Both the position numbers and the translations under genes were made by a program. The notes below the pieces were generated by a model. It was not told the DNA's origin, searched no databases, and saw only the letters and a program-made list of their open reading frames with translations. This document shows, piece after piece, positions 6,913 through 16,576 of a stretch of 64,000 nucleotides of DNA; the first letter of the stretch is position 1, and each line of letters starts with the position of its first letter. The stretch is from Ignavibacteriae bacterium HGW-Ignavibacteriae-4 (GTDB taxonomy: Bacteria > Bacteroidota > Ignavibacteria > Kapaibacteriales > UBA2268): assembly GCA_002839765.1 (NCBI GenBank), contig PGYR01000009.1, forward strand, positions 1 through 64,000, read 5' to 3'.

Positions 6913-8742
6913 TTATTTAGATACTGTTTCAGGTAAAGTATATGTTCTTCCTTTGTTCTGTTCTTTCAACCAAGTATATAATGGATTGAAATATTCTAAC
7001 ATAGCTTTAGCACTTATTTCTTCACCTAATTCATCTTTCATTAGTTTTCTCCAATCCACAGTAGCACCTGGAGTTAGTATTTTAGAAAGGAATTTACCGG
7101 TCTCTTTGCTTCCCCAATAATTAGTATTATGAGGGTCTTGTTTTAATATTTTCTTTGCAATATGATCATGCAATTGGAATAGTGTTACAATTGATAAAGC
7201 ATAGTCATAATATTGAGCTGGATCATTATTGATGTGTGTTTTAGTACAAGCATCGCAATATTCCTCACCTCTCTCATTTGGAGGAACAATACCTTGATAT
7301 TTCTTTTTGATTTCCCACCATTTGCTATTGAATTGGTCAACAGGTAGGTTCTTTGCATAAAGTGAATATTCGAACTCAGTCATTACTCCTGCACCCCAAG
7401 GGATAAGAACAACTTGCTCTAGTGCTTCTTTTAGTAACAATTTGATTTCATCTAGTTTTACATCTTTTGCTAAAAGACCTCTTTCTTGTAAGAATGGTTT
7501 TTGCATAGCCGCTAATCCTAGCATAGATCCAACACCCTCGTGGAATGCTCTATTAGCCCCACCACGTAGTATATAAGGAACATCTGGGTTAGAATATAGC
7601 ATATAGTAATAAATATGCCCTAACTCGTGTAATGTTGTTCCCCACCATTTAGTATTTGCTTCTACGCTCATTAGTGAACGAACATCATCATCTAAGTTCA
7701 TGTGCCATGCAGAAGCGTGATTATTTTTCATAAATCCTGCATCTGCAGCAACTGGATATAAACTTGATTTTTCATAAAATGATTTTGGTAAAGAGGGAAG
7801 ACCCATACTCATATAGAACTCTTCACCCGTTTTTACAATCCACTCTGGAGATTTCTGACCTAGAATAACATCTAAATCGAATCCTTCCACTTCTACTATT
7901 GAATTCCATTCTTGTCCCCATCTATTAGGTAACCAATGAGCTGGTAAGTACTCGGGTACTTTTTCACCATACTTATTAGCTAATTCATACCTAGTCCAAG
8001 TATGCAATTCTCTGTATAGAGGCCAAATATCATTTATTACTTTATGTAATAAATCTCTCATTTCCTCTACTTCCATTCCATAGTCCGAGATTTGGTAGTC
8101 TATATAATTATCATAACCTAACGGCATTACAGATTTATTTCTTAAATCTCTAAGAGTACTGATACCCCCTTTCAGTGTCTTTCCTATATCTTTACTTGCG
8201 TTCCATGCTGCTAATTTTTGAGCTGGTTTTTTGTCACTTGAAAGAATCTTGTCAATATCATTTGTAGATATCTCTTTACCATTAAGTTTGTATTTATAGC
8301 CATATAACAATTTAGTTTGGTTTGCTTCGGCTGCAATCTTATCATCTATTAAGGTTCCCAATGTTGCAGGGTTGCCAGCAGCAGCATATTTAATAGCATT
8401 AAGCTGCTTTACTTGAAGTGGTGTAAGTTTATCCTTAACTTTCAGAAATCCATCTGTAGTATTGATGTTTTCTTCACTTCCAGTATAATCTGCCATTGCT
8501 TTCGATGCAATTTTCACTTCGTGCTCAGCTAGTGTATCTCCTTCTACAATATGCGTATTAAGTACCCATTCTGCTTCCGAAGCAGCATAATATAAATCTT
8601 TGTACTTGTTGTTGTAAACATCCAAATACTTCTGAACGGAGTCTTGTAAACCTTTGTTGGCTTCAGATTCAATGTCTTTAGAATCTGAACATGCTACTAA
8701 TAGTACCATTGAAACAAATATTAGGGAAGAAATTATCTTCAT
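6913..8742 (-). CDS. M2-family peptidyl-dipeptidase lipoprotein (ACE-like)
   Basis: A 609-residue zinc metallopeptidase of the angiotensin-converting-enzyme family (M2). The zinc site is HELGH at 372-376, with the third ligand E402 in HEGVGS. A lipoprotein signal ends at C18 (VLLVAC), so the enzyme is exported and membrane-anchored, probably in the outer membrane or periplasm, where it would trim dipeptides from peptide C termini. Length matches one ACE domain. The gene starts 27 bases after the giant T9SS gene, same strand, so they probably share a transcript ending at the 6859-6886 hairpin. The link between the two products is unknown. Confidence 0.93.
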   Translation of the reverse strand: MKIISSLIFVSMVLLVACSDSKDIESEANKGLQDSVQKYLDVYNNKYKDLYYAASEAEWVLNTHIVEGDTLAEHEVKIASKAMADYTGSEENINTTDGFLKVKDKLTPLQVKQLNAIKYAAAGNPATLGTLIDDKIAAEANQTKLLYGYKYKLNGKEISTNDIDKILSSDKKPAQKLAAWNASKDIGKTLKGGISTLRDLRNKSVMPLGYDNYIDYQISDYGMEVEEMRDLLHKVINDIWPLYRELHTWTRYELANKYGEKVPEYLPAHWLPNRWGQEWNSIVEVEGFDLDVILGQKSPEWIVKTGEEFYMSMGLPSLPKSFYEKSSLYPVAADAGFMKNNHASAWHMNLDDDVRSLMSVEANTKWWGTTLHELGHIYYYMLYSNPDVPYILRGGANRAFHEGVGSMLGLAAMQKPFLQERGLLAKDVKLDEIKLLLKEALEQVVLIPWGAGVMTEFEYSLYAKNLPVDQFNSKWWEIKKKYQGIVPPNERGEEYCDACTKTHINNDPAQYYDYALSIVTLFQLHDHIAKKILKQDPHNTNYWGSKETGKFLSKILTPGATVDWRKLMKDELGEEISAKAMLEYFNPLYTWLKEQNKGRTYTLPETVSK

Positions 8743-8769
8743 TTTATATTACCTCTATTGATTGTTAAT

Positions 8770-11700
8770 TTATCGAATGATTGTCATTTTCTTAATTATC
8801 TCCATCGAAGGAGTTTCTAATTTATACAAATAATTACCAGAAGATAAGTTTTGTGGACTTATTTCAATTGAGTATTCACCAGGTTCATGGTATTTGTTTA
8901 CTAATTCTTCTATTTTATTACCTAATATATCGTATATGGTTATACTAACATTTGTAAATTCTATAACTCTATATTCTATTTTTGAAATTCCTTCTACTGG
9001 ACTTGGAATTGTTTCTGACATATATGCTCTGCCATTATCTTGTATATATCTATCAGTTGGAGTTGTCACTATATTTGTAACAGTTATACTACCTTTTTCA
9101 ATATCTTCAATGTAAAAACCATTTTCCAAATGAGTTGATTCAACTAATCTAATCTCCGAATAAGAAGTGTCACCCAATGTTACTCTCATAGGAATCTTAT
9201 ACAACACTGTCTCATCTGTAAGTGGAATCTTAAGTTCTATTATTCTCTCACCATTAATTATCGTTCCAAAATGTTTTGCATCAACTGGAGCCACTATACT
9301 TGAGCTAAGTATTAACTTAGTGCTAATTGTATCATTCAGAGGTAAATCTATACCAGAATTATTAGTAAACATGATTGTTAAATCAACGTTGGACCCTGTA
9401 GTTGCAATTATTGATTCTGGACGTATTGATATATAATCACTACCGCCTACATCGGCAATTAAATTAATTGGGTACTCACTTTCACAGTCATCAGAAATTA
9501 TTATAATTCCAGTATATTGTGTGTTAATCTCACCACCGAGGAAGCTGAGATAAACAGTTGCTGATTCATCTGGGGCTAAAGTTCTAGGGTTAATAGAATC
9601 AACTTCAAAAAACTCATCGCTTAGGGAGTCAATGTTGATTATTGTATTACCAATATTTTTTACAGTTAATTCTCTCGAATACCTTCTATTACTTCGCAAG
9701 CCTTCGAATTCAATCGTATTATTTGATAGTAATAACAATGTTCTATTTTGGAATGCATTTATTCTAATAGTATTAAGATTGGCAATACTATTACTAGCAT
9801 TTGATCTAATAACTAAATCAGAGCTAATATTTCCAAGCTCATTAGGATTATAAATTATTTCAATAGTAATACTGTCATTTGGTAAAACATTATAATCATC
9901 TTTTAAGTCATTCACTCGGAATTTTTTATTATCAACACCATCAAAATAAAGACTATCAATTATAAGATTATTAGAACCAACATTATATAGCTTGATATCA
10001 AAAATCAATTCTGTAGAACAATTTATTATACCTAAATCTTTCAGATTGTTAAACCCAATAATTGGAATCCCATTTGAGACAATAACTGAAAGTGGCACTT
10101 TAAAATCAGAATTACAACCCAAACCATAATTGAAATCGAATTCAATAGTCGTATCTCTATCATTCCCAGTAAATTCAAATGTTACTTCCGAAGTATCACC
10201 TTTACCAATGGTCTTAGGTATTGCACTAGTTAACTTAAACTTATCTTTTGTTAATGGAAAATCAAATGTAAAATCTATATTAGAGTTATTCAGTATTTTT
10301 ATTGTTTTTATACTATTTGTATTAGTTCCAATAGTTCCAAAGTCTAGTCTATTGCCTGTTAATGCTAGATTAACAGTATCTCTTTGCCCAATTATATCAA
10401 TACTTAGTTTATTATCATCACCAGTTAGGTTGGTGATAAATTCAAGTGTAGATTGAAAAGTACCAACACCAGAATTAACAAATTTAATATTAACAGGAAT
10501 AGAATCTTTCGATTGAATTACAAATGGTAAATCTACATCAATTTGATAACTATCTCCATTGATCAAATTACTATCAAGTATCTCAATTGAACTCTCACTG
10601 AAATTCCTAATATAGATAGTTGTATCATGTTCCATTACACAGTCAATAAAACCAAAATCAACTTTTTCAATTAACTGTATATTAGATTTTACAGCATTAC
10701 CAATTAACTCAACAAATAAAGGGGAGCATAGCTTGTCTGATGTCAACTTTATCAAACCACTATAATATCCGGTTGACTTAGGTTGAAAATTAACTTCAAC
10801 AAATAGTTTCCCACCAATATTGACACCTGAAAGATTATCGTCAACTATTGAGAAAACATCACCACCTAAAATGAATTCGGCATCGTCAAAAATCATTATA
10901 GAATTTGAATTGTTAATCAGTATTTCCTTATTAATTGAATTACTAGAGTTTACTAGAGTATTTGTAAACTCAATTTCGGTATTGATTATTGAAACATCAG
11001 AATTTATAATATTACTACTTACTGTGATAGTATCAACTTTATTTCCATAATATATAAACAACATATAATTATGAATCCCTGAGCTAATAGGCGAGTAGCT
11101 CAATTTTAATACAAACGAATTATTTACACCTAACTCAGTTGGAAATATATTTATAATTCGTATTTCATTAGATAATGAGTTAATTGAATCAATCGTAATA
11201 ACAGGGGCATTTTTGTTGATAAAGACATTGTCAAATTCGAAATAGTTGTTTTCAGCGAAACATAAATTTCCCAAATCAATATTGTTCACTTCAACTATTT
11301 TCTTTTTTATAGACCAAGTTTTATCTGAAATATCTGAATCTAAAGTCCGATATTGAAAGGGATAATCATCAATATTCCAAACCAATGCTGTATTAGTATC
11401 GATTGATGAAATAATCATTCTTCCGTTGGCGTAAGAACTGTTTACGGCTTTTTTATGGATATCTATATCTTTAATCTTGGTGTTATCTGTATTCCAATGT
11501 TCTAATATATTACTTGAAACGGATTGAAGTAAAACGGAGCTATTAGACGTCCATTCAGCATTAGTCAGATTAGTAGATTGGTTTCTAACAATACGAGGAT
11601 CTTGAGTTAGTTTGTAATTACCATTCTGCCCAGTGATTGAAAATAATCTCAAATCTCTGAAATCATACACTGCAAATATTTTTGTACCACTATTATTCCA

Positions 11701-13701
11701 TTCCAAATCGAAAATACCATTAATCGAAATTGAATCTAATCTGTTACCAGTAATACCTGTTAAATAAAGCATATGATCTGTCGATAAACCTATAGCATCC
11801 TTTGCATGATTTATAGAAATTGAAAATATTGCACTGGGAAAGGTTGCTAATAAATTGACTTTATTATCAGCAATATCCCAATTTACTAAGTTACCATTTG
11901 AAAGAGCCATATATAGAGTTGTTCCATCATCAGACCATTCTATATCATTTACTTTGCTGTTAAATGATCTTGAATAAGTATTTGTTGGGTCTTCAGCATC
12001 CCAAATTACAATGTTATATTCCTCGTTTTTTCCAAATGCTGCAGCTATTAGTGAAGTATTAACTCCAAACTCAATATCTGAGGTACTTATGTCTAGATTT
12101 TTATCTCTAAGTTGTGTTTCTATCTTTCCATTCTCTAAATTCCAAGTGAAAATACTACCGTCTAAAAATGAAACTGCAGCAAATTTATTATCATAAGAGA
12201 GTACTGCCTTTTTAATTTTTTTAGATTTGTCATTTTCAGTTACATAACTTACTTTGTCATATTGAATGCTTCCACTAGGTATCCCGACTCTGAGCAACAA
12301 CTCATCTGAATCAATTTCAGGTACTAACCATTTATGCTTTTTATTTATACCTTCTTCAGATATTGTATTCCAATTAGACCCATTATTAGAACTAAATTCT
12401 AATAAAACTTGCTGAGTACTTATGACTCCATCCCATAGTAAATCTATATACTGACCTGGATAATAGATTTCATCTCCATTCGGTGAAATTACGTTTAAAT
12501 CAGTTTCTTGACTATTGCCATCTTTTTTTCCATTAAATACATCGATTAATGTTGGAAAGCAAGCATCAGAAATAACTTCTATTTTTGAATAATGATAATC
12601 AGTAGAATTAGATTTCAGTTTTAGATTAAATACATTTGGCGAACTATTCTGAAGTATTCTATTCTTATAGTTTTTCGGAGTAATTTCATATAATGATTCG
12701 TCATAGCTAATGTCTTTTAACAATACATTAGAATTTCTAGCTATTAAAGTTAAAAAAGTGCTGTCTTGTTTGCCTGGTTCAACTACACCGAAATCAATTG
12801 GATTAGGGAATACTTCTATATATGGGAATAGATTATTGGAATATTGAACATTATAATTATCTTTAATTAAAACATTATAAATCAATTCTAAAGTATTAAG
12901 AGGATCACAATTAGTATAGTTGTAATTCAATCTATAAGGTATAACGCCTGCTTCTATAAAAATAGCATATAGTAAATGAGAATAAAACATTTCTTCATCA
13001 TCTACAGTAAAGTATTTACCAGCAGTTTTACTCGAAATACTATTTAGATTCTTAGAAATATCAGTACTAAATACATAATTATAGATAGCAACTCCATAAT
13101 CATTAGCTTTACTACTGATACTATTACTATCTCCAATAGAATTACCACTAGTCAGATTTAGTACAAGTGACTTTCTATTTGTTCTATTTGCAATCTCTAA
13201 GCTTCCAGTGGTTTTGTTAAGAAAAGCTGTATTATAGTTACTTACTGACCTCACGGACATGTTATTTAAAGCCCTTTCCAATTTGGTGGCATCTTTAGTG
13301 AAATCTTGAAGTAAAAATGATGAGGAATTATAAGATTGAAGTGCAATATCGACTTCGTTATTTAATATATTTTTTGACAATTTCTTTAATACTTTTTTGA
13401 TTAACTCCATGTTCTTTTCATTTTGGAGTGAATTATCAATACTGATTACAACTGAAATAGGGTTGAAATTTATTACATTTGGAGCTATAAGATTAAAATC
13501 ATTTATTTTATTACCATCAACTTCGAATTCTAACAAAGATTTATCCAAATTAAGAATTGGTTTACTCTCATCACTCAGGAAGTAAATTTCTGTTGTTCTT
13601 TCGGGATACTCTTTGATACTAGAATTTACAATTCGTACATCGGTCGAATATAGATTGATTGCCGAAAAGATTAATATTAAATATGTAATTGTCAACTTCA
13701 T
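8770..13701 (-). CDS. Giant T9SS-secreted protein with VWA-, WD40- and ASH-like domains
   Basis: A 1643-residue exported protein. An N-terminal signal peptide (MKLTITYLILIFSAINLYS) is followed by a VWA-like segment (about 65-255, with ISVVISIDNS), a short Ig-like insert, a WD40-like propeller (about 490-800, repeated W-D/W-N endings) and a long array of Ig/ASH-like repeats of the choice-of-anchor-D type (about 810-1540). The end (about 1560-1643, VSITIYDILGNKIEEL then SSGNYLYKLE and final KKMTIIR) is a type A T9SS sorting domain, so it should pass the outer membrane by T9SS and be fixed to the surface. Function is unknown; the build suits adhesion or a cell-surface scaffold. Confidence 0.85.
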   Translation of the reverse strand: MKLTITYLILIFSAINLYSTDVRIVNSSIKEYPERTTEIYFLSDESKPILNLDKSLLEFEVDGNKINDFNLIAPNVINFNPISVVISIDNSLQNEKNMELIKKVLKKLSKNILNNEVDIALQSYNSSSFLLQDFTKDATKLERALNNMSVRSVSNYNTAFLNKTTGSLEIANRTNRKSLVLNLTSGNSIGDSNSISSKANDYGVAIYNYVFSTDISKNLNSISSKTAGKYFTVDDEEMFYSHLLYAIFIEAGVIPYRLNYNYTNCDPLNTLELIYNVLIKDNYNVQYSNNLFPYIEVFPNPIDFGVVEPGKQDSTFLTLIARNSNVLLKDISYDESLYEITPKNYKNRILQNSSPNVFNLKLKSNSTDYHYSKIEVISDACFPTLIDVFNGKKDGNSQETDLNVISPNGDEIYYPGQYIDLLWDGVISTQQVLLEFSSNNGSNWNTISEEGINKKHKWLVPEIDSDELLLRVGIPSGSIQYDKVSYVTENDKSKKIKKAVLSYDNKFAAVSFLDGSIFTWNLENGKIETQLRDKNLDISTSDIEFGVNTSLIAAAFGKNEEYNIVIWDAEDPTNTYSRSFNSKVNDIEWSDDGTTLYMALSNGNLVNWDIADNKVNLLATFPSAIFSISINHAKDAIGLSTDHMLYLTGITGNRLDSISINGIFDLEWNNSGTKIFAVYDFRDLRLFSITGQNGNYKLTQDPRIVRNQSTNLTNAEWTSNSSVLLQSVSSNILEHWNTDNTKIKDIDIHKKAVNSSYANGRMIISSIDTNTALVWNIDDYPFQYRTLDSDISDKTWSIKKKIVEVNNIDLGNLCFAENNYFEFDNVFINKNAPVITIDSINSLSNEIRIINIFPTELGVNNSFVLKLSYSPISSGIHNYMLFIYYGNKVDTITVSSNIINSDVSIINTEIEFTNTLVNSSNSINKEILINNSNSIMIFDDAEFILGGDVFSIVDDNLSGVNIGGKLFVEVNFQPKSTGYYSGLIKLTSDKLCSPLFVELIGNAVKSNIQLIEKVDFGFIDCVMEHDTTIYIRNFSESSIEILDSNLINGDSYQIDVDLPFVIQSKDSIPVNIKFVNSGVGTFQSTLEFITNLTGDDNKLSIDIIGQRDTVNLALTGNRLDFGTIGTNTNSIKTIKILNNSNIDFTFDFPLTKDKFKLTSAIPKTIGKGDTSEVTFEFTGNDRDTTIEFDFNYGLGCNSDFKVPLSVIVSNGIPIIGFNNLKDLGIINCSTELIFDIKLYNVGSNNLIIDSLYFDGVDNKKFRVNDLKDDYNVLPNDSITIEIIYNPNELGNISSDLVIRSNASNSIANLNTIRINAFQNRTLLLLSNNTIEFEGLRSNRRYSRELTVKNIGNTIINIDSLSDEFFEVDSINPRTLAPDESATVYLSFLGGEINTQYTGIIIISDDCESEYPINLIADVGGSDYISIRPESIIATTGSNVDLTIMFTNNSGIDLPLNDTISTKLILSSSIVAPVDAKHFGTIINGERIIELKIPLTDETVLYKIPMRVTLGDTSYSEIRLVESTHLENGFYIEDIEKGSITVTNIVTTPTDRYIQDNGRAYMSETIPSPVEGISKIEYRVIEFTNVSITIYDILGNKIEELVNKYHEPGEYSIEISPQNLSSGNYLYKLETPSMEIIKKMTIIR

Positions 13702-13740
13702 AAAAGTAATAATAGTTCAAAGCCATATTTGTTACTATTT

Positions 13741-14022
13741 TTATTCAATTATTTCAACTCCTTTCCAAAAAGCCACCATATTTTTTATATTTTTAGCAGC
13801 AACTTTTGGTTCTGGATAATACCAAGCAGCATCTTTATTCAATTGTCCGTTTACATTTATATCGAAATACGAAGCCTCTCCTTTCCAAACGCAAGTAGTA
13901 TGAGTTCGACTTTCATCAAAATATTCCATCTTTATAGTATTTCTTGGGAAGTAATGATTGCCTTCTACAATCTGTGTATTATCAGATTCGGCAATTATTA
14001 TATCATTCCATTTTGCTCTCAT
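13741..14022 (-). CDS. DUF427 family protein
   Basis: A 93-residue protein with the features of the DUF427 fold: opening R-A-x-W-N-D-x-I-I-A-E-S, central TTCVWKGEASYFD, and late AAWYYPEPKVAAKNIKNMVAFW. Members are widespread single-domain proteins with no firmly known reaction. The start overlaps the stop of the TSUP permease gene by four bases (ATGA), so both are one translational unit. The following T9SS gene starts 39 bases on. Confidence 0.88.
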   Translation of the reverse strand: MRAKWNDIIIAESDNTQIVEGNHYFPRNTIKMEYFDESRTHTTCVWKGEASYFDINVNGQLNKDAAWYYPEPKVAAKNIKNMVAFWKGVEIIE

Positions 14023-14783
14023 ATTATACCCATTTTACTTAATAATTTAATAGCCATTGCAGTAATTGCAATAAAAAGCATCAATTTAACAAATTTTTCA
14101 TCCATTTTCAAAGATAGCTTTGCAGACCACCATGCACCTAAACTAGTACCAAAAGATAGAATGATTCCAGTTACCCAATCAACATTATCTGTTATAATGA
14201 AAATAATCAATGTTGGAATAGTATTAATGAACACGATAAATACTTTGTGCATATTAACTCTTTTCATATTTAGGTTTAATACTACACTTAATATAGCCAT
14301 AATTAGAAACCCAATCCCTACTTGAATAAATCCCGCATAGAAGCCTAGTAATAGCATCAATGGATATGCTATGAAGGGCAGTTTTTTAATCGTATCTACA
14401 TATTCTTTTTTCTTTGATTTTGGGATAAATAGACTAATCGCAACTCCAACCATTACTATTACTACAATGATTTGAAATGATTCCTCATCAATTTGAGTAG
14501 AATAAAAAGCCCCTAGTACTGCTCCAGGTACTGTTAGCATTGCTAATTTAAAACTAAGATTTGTATCTTTAAATTTTGATTTCCTAAATGACAAACTAGC
14601 AGCCATAGTTTGAGTTAGTATGCCTATTCTATTAGTACCATTTGCTACGGAAGTATCCATACCCATTAGTATAAGAAAGGGAAGTGTTAAAGTAGAACCA
14701 CCACCAGCTACAACATTTATAAAGCCAGCAAAATTTCCAAATAGAAATAAAAGGATATAATCTGTGAATTGATATTCGAACAA
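14019..14783 (-). CDS. TSUP (TauE/SafE) family permease
   Basis: A 254-residue integral membrane protein with seven to eight hydrophobic segments. The family signature is seen near the start (FAGFINVVAGGGSTLTLPFL, residues 19-38) and again mid-chain (YAGFIQVGIGFLIM), which reflects the internal duplication of this family. Members export or import sulfite, sulfoacetate or related anions; the substrate here cannot be told. The start codon is TTG at 14781-14783; an in-frame stop lies upstream and no ATG precedes the first hydrophobic segment. It heads the minus-strand unit that runs to the M2 peptidase. Confidence 0.9.
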   Translation of the reverse strand: MFEYQFTDYILLFLFGNFAGFINVVAGGGSTLTLPFLILMGMDTSVANGTNRIGILTQTMAASLSFRKSKFKDTNLSFKLAMLTVPGAVLGAFYSTQIDEESFQIIVVIVMVGVAISLFIPKSKKKEYVDTIKKLPFIAYPLMLLLGFYAGFIQVGIGFLIMAILSVVLNLNMKRVNMHKVFIVFINTIPTLIIFIITDNVDWVTGIILSFGTSLGAWWSAKLSLKMDEKFVKLMLFIAITAMAIKLLSKMGII

Positions 14784-14846
14784 TTGGAGTAGATTCTAGT
14801 TAATTATAAAAAAAATACATCACTTTTGTTCACAAGATAAAATAAA

Positions 14847-14869
14847 TTGAACACAATTCTTTATATTTG
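14847..14869 (+). promoter_or_regulatory. Possible promoter of cdaA
   Basis: TATATTTG at 14862-14869 fits the Bacteroidota -7 box TAnnTTTG. A TTG lies at 14847-14849 but only 12 bases upstream, shorter than the usual gap of about 20, so the -33 element is doubtful. Transcription would begin within a few bases of the cdaA ATG (14878), leaving almost no leader. Confidence 0.3.
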
Positions 14870-14877
14870 TTTTATCT

Positions 14878-15669
14878 ATGGAACTTTTTAGAATAGGATT
14901 TTTAAGTGTTACGCTCATAGACCTAGCTGATATTGCTTTAGTTGCTATTATCTTCTATTGGGTTTATAAAGCTATGCGCGATACTATAGCTGTTCAAATA
15001 CTGTTTGGACTAGTTATTCTTATTGGCCTCCAATTCATAACGGAAGCCGTTAACTTGTCATCTATCAATTGGATACTAGAGACAATACAAGATGTTTGGA
15101 TACTCGCATTTATAATATTGTTCCAACCTGAACTTAGGAAAATGCTCCTTCTTCTTACTCGAACACCATTTTTCATGTTCTTTATGAAAACGAAAGTTTC
15201 GGAATCCTTTGATACCGTCTTTGAGGCAGTTTCTGAAATGTCTGATAAACACATTGGAGCATTACTTGTATTCCCACGTTCACAAAATGTAAAAATGACT
15301 ATAGATACAGGAATTCCTCTTCAAGCGACACTTAGCACAGAGCTATTACTATCTATATTCTCAACAAAATCACCATTACATGATGGTGCAATTGTAATAG
15401 ACGGTAATATAATTGCTGCTGCAAGATGTGTGCTTCCTCTATCTTCTGAAACAAAATATGATGGAAGGAACTTAGGAACTAGACATCGGGCAGCTCTTGG
15501 ATTAACTGAACAAATAGATGCAGTTGTACTTATTGTCTCTGAAGAAACGGGTTGGATATCAATCGCTGATAGTGGTGAACTTACTCTTAATGTACCGAAA
15601 GATAAATTAATAAAAACTTTAAAAAATAAATTAGAAGATGAGCAGGAAAATAATCCTACCAAAAAATAG
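14878..15669 (+). CDS. cdaA: Diadenylate cyclase CdaA
   Basis: Makes cyclic di-AMP from two ATP. Three N-terminal membrane segments (about 10-30, 38-56, 70-88) anchor a cytosolic DAC domain. Its active-site motifs are present: D169-G170-A171 (HDGAIV) and R202-H203-R204 (GTRHRAALG). Length (263) is normal for CdaA. In many bacteria cdaA sits with cell-wall genes; here miaA, dacB and an ABC permease follow, with a 32-base overlap into miaA, so a link to wall and osmotic balance is plausible. No cdaR or phosphodiesterase gene is in the window. Confidence 0.95.
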   Translation: MELFRIGFLSVTLIDLADIALVAIIFYWVYKAMRDTIAVQILFGLVILIGLQFITEAVNLSSINWILETIQDVWILAFIILFQPELRKMLLLLTRTPFFMFFMKTKVSESFDTVFEAVSEMSDKHIGALLVFPRSQNVKMTIDTGIPLQATLSTELLLSIFSTKSPLHDGAIVIDGNIIAAARCVLPLSSETKYDGRNLGTRHRAALGLTEQIDAVVLIVSEETGWISIADSGELTLNVPKDKLIKTLKNKLEDEQENNPTKK

Positions 15670-16576
15670 TGTTATTGTTATAACAGGTCCAACAGCTTCT
15701 GGTAAAACATCTCTTTCTATTGAATTAGCTCATTCTTTGAAAAGTGAGATTATATCTGCAGATTCAAGACAAGTTTATAAATTAATGGACATCTGTACAG
15801 CAAAACCTAGTCAGGTTGAATTAAATACTGTTAAACACCATCTAATTGATTTTCTTGATCCAAATATTGAATATAGTGCGGGTAAGTTTGCAGATGATGC
15901 TACTAAAGTAATTAAAAAATTATACGAATCTGATATTATCCCAATAGTCTGTGGTGGTTCTGCGTTCTATATTAAAGCATTATTCGATGGATTATTTGAC
16001 GAAGAAAATAAGAGTAAACCAGAAATAAGAATTAAATTAAACCAAGAATTAGAAAATTTTGGTATTGGCTATCTTCAAGAGCAGTTAGAGAAAGTTGATT
16101 ATAAGTCATATACTATAATAGAATTAGATAATCCGCGTAGAGTTATAAGAGCTTTAGAATATTATTATTCAACTTGTGAACCAATTAGTGTAGCTTATGA
16201 AAAAAGAAGTACTATCAAGTCAGAATTCCAACCTATATATTTTGCTATTGATTATCCTCGTGAAGAGTTATATGATAGAATAAATCAACGTTGTGAACAA
16301 ATGTGGAATAATGGTCTTGTGAATGAATACAAAAGTTTGATAAGTTTGGGATATGATGAAAATCTAAACTCATTAAATACTGTTGGATATAAAGAATCAA
16401 GAGATTATTTAAAAGGTATTTATAGTAAGGAAGAAGCTTTAGAAGAATTCAAAAAAAATACTAGAAGATTTGCAAAAAGACAATTAACTTGGTTCCGTAA
16501 GAATAAAGATATTAATTGGTTAGAAGGTAAATCAGAGAGTAAATTAGATCAAATAAACGACATAATAAAAGCATGA
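15638..16576 (+). CDS. miaA: tRNA dimethylallyltransferase MiaA
   Basis: Adds a dimethylallyl group to A37 of tRNAs reading codons that begin with U. The P-loop GPTASGKT (17-24), the substrate motif DSRQVYK (42-48) and the C-terminal arginine-rich RRFAKRQLTWFRK segment are all present. Length (312) is typical. The start overlaps the end of cdaA by 32 bases; no later in-frame ATG before the P-loop is available, so MSRKIIL is kept. It overlaps dacB by four bases (ATGA), making a tight operon. Confidence 0.97.
   Translation: MSRKIILPKNSVIVITGPTASGKTSLSIELAHSLKSEIISADSRQVYKLMDICTAKPSQVELNTVKHHLIDFLDPNIEYSAGKFADDATKVIKKLYESDIIPIVCGGSAFYIKALFDGLFDEENKSKPEIRIKLNQELENFGIGYLQEQLEKVDYKSYTIIELDNPRRVIRALEYYYSTCEPISVAYEKRSTIKSEFQPIYFAIDYPREELYDRINQRCEQMWNNGLVNEYKSLISLGYDENLNSLNTVGYKESRDYLKGIYSKEEALEEFKKNTRRFAKRQLTWFRKNKDINWLEGKSESKLDQINDIIKA

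Noticed and set aside
13729-14325. 198-residue plus-strand frame across the TSUP and DUF427 genes
   Set aside because: It is antisense to two clear family members, has phenylalanine- and isoleucine-rich translation typical of a shadow frame, and no start context.
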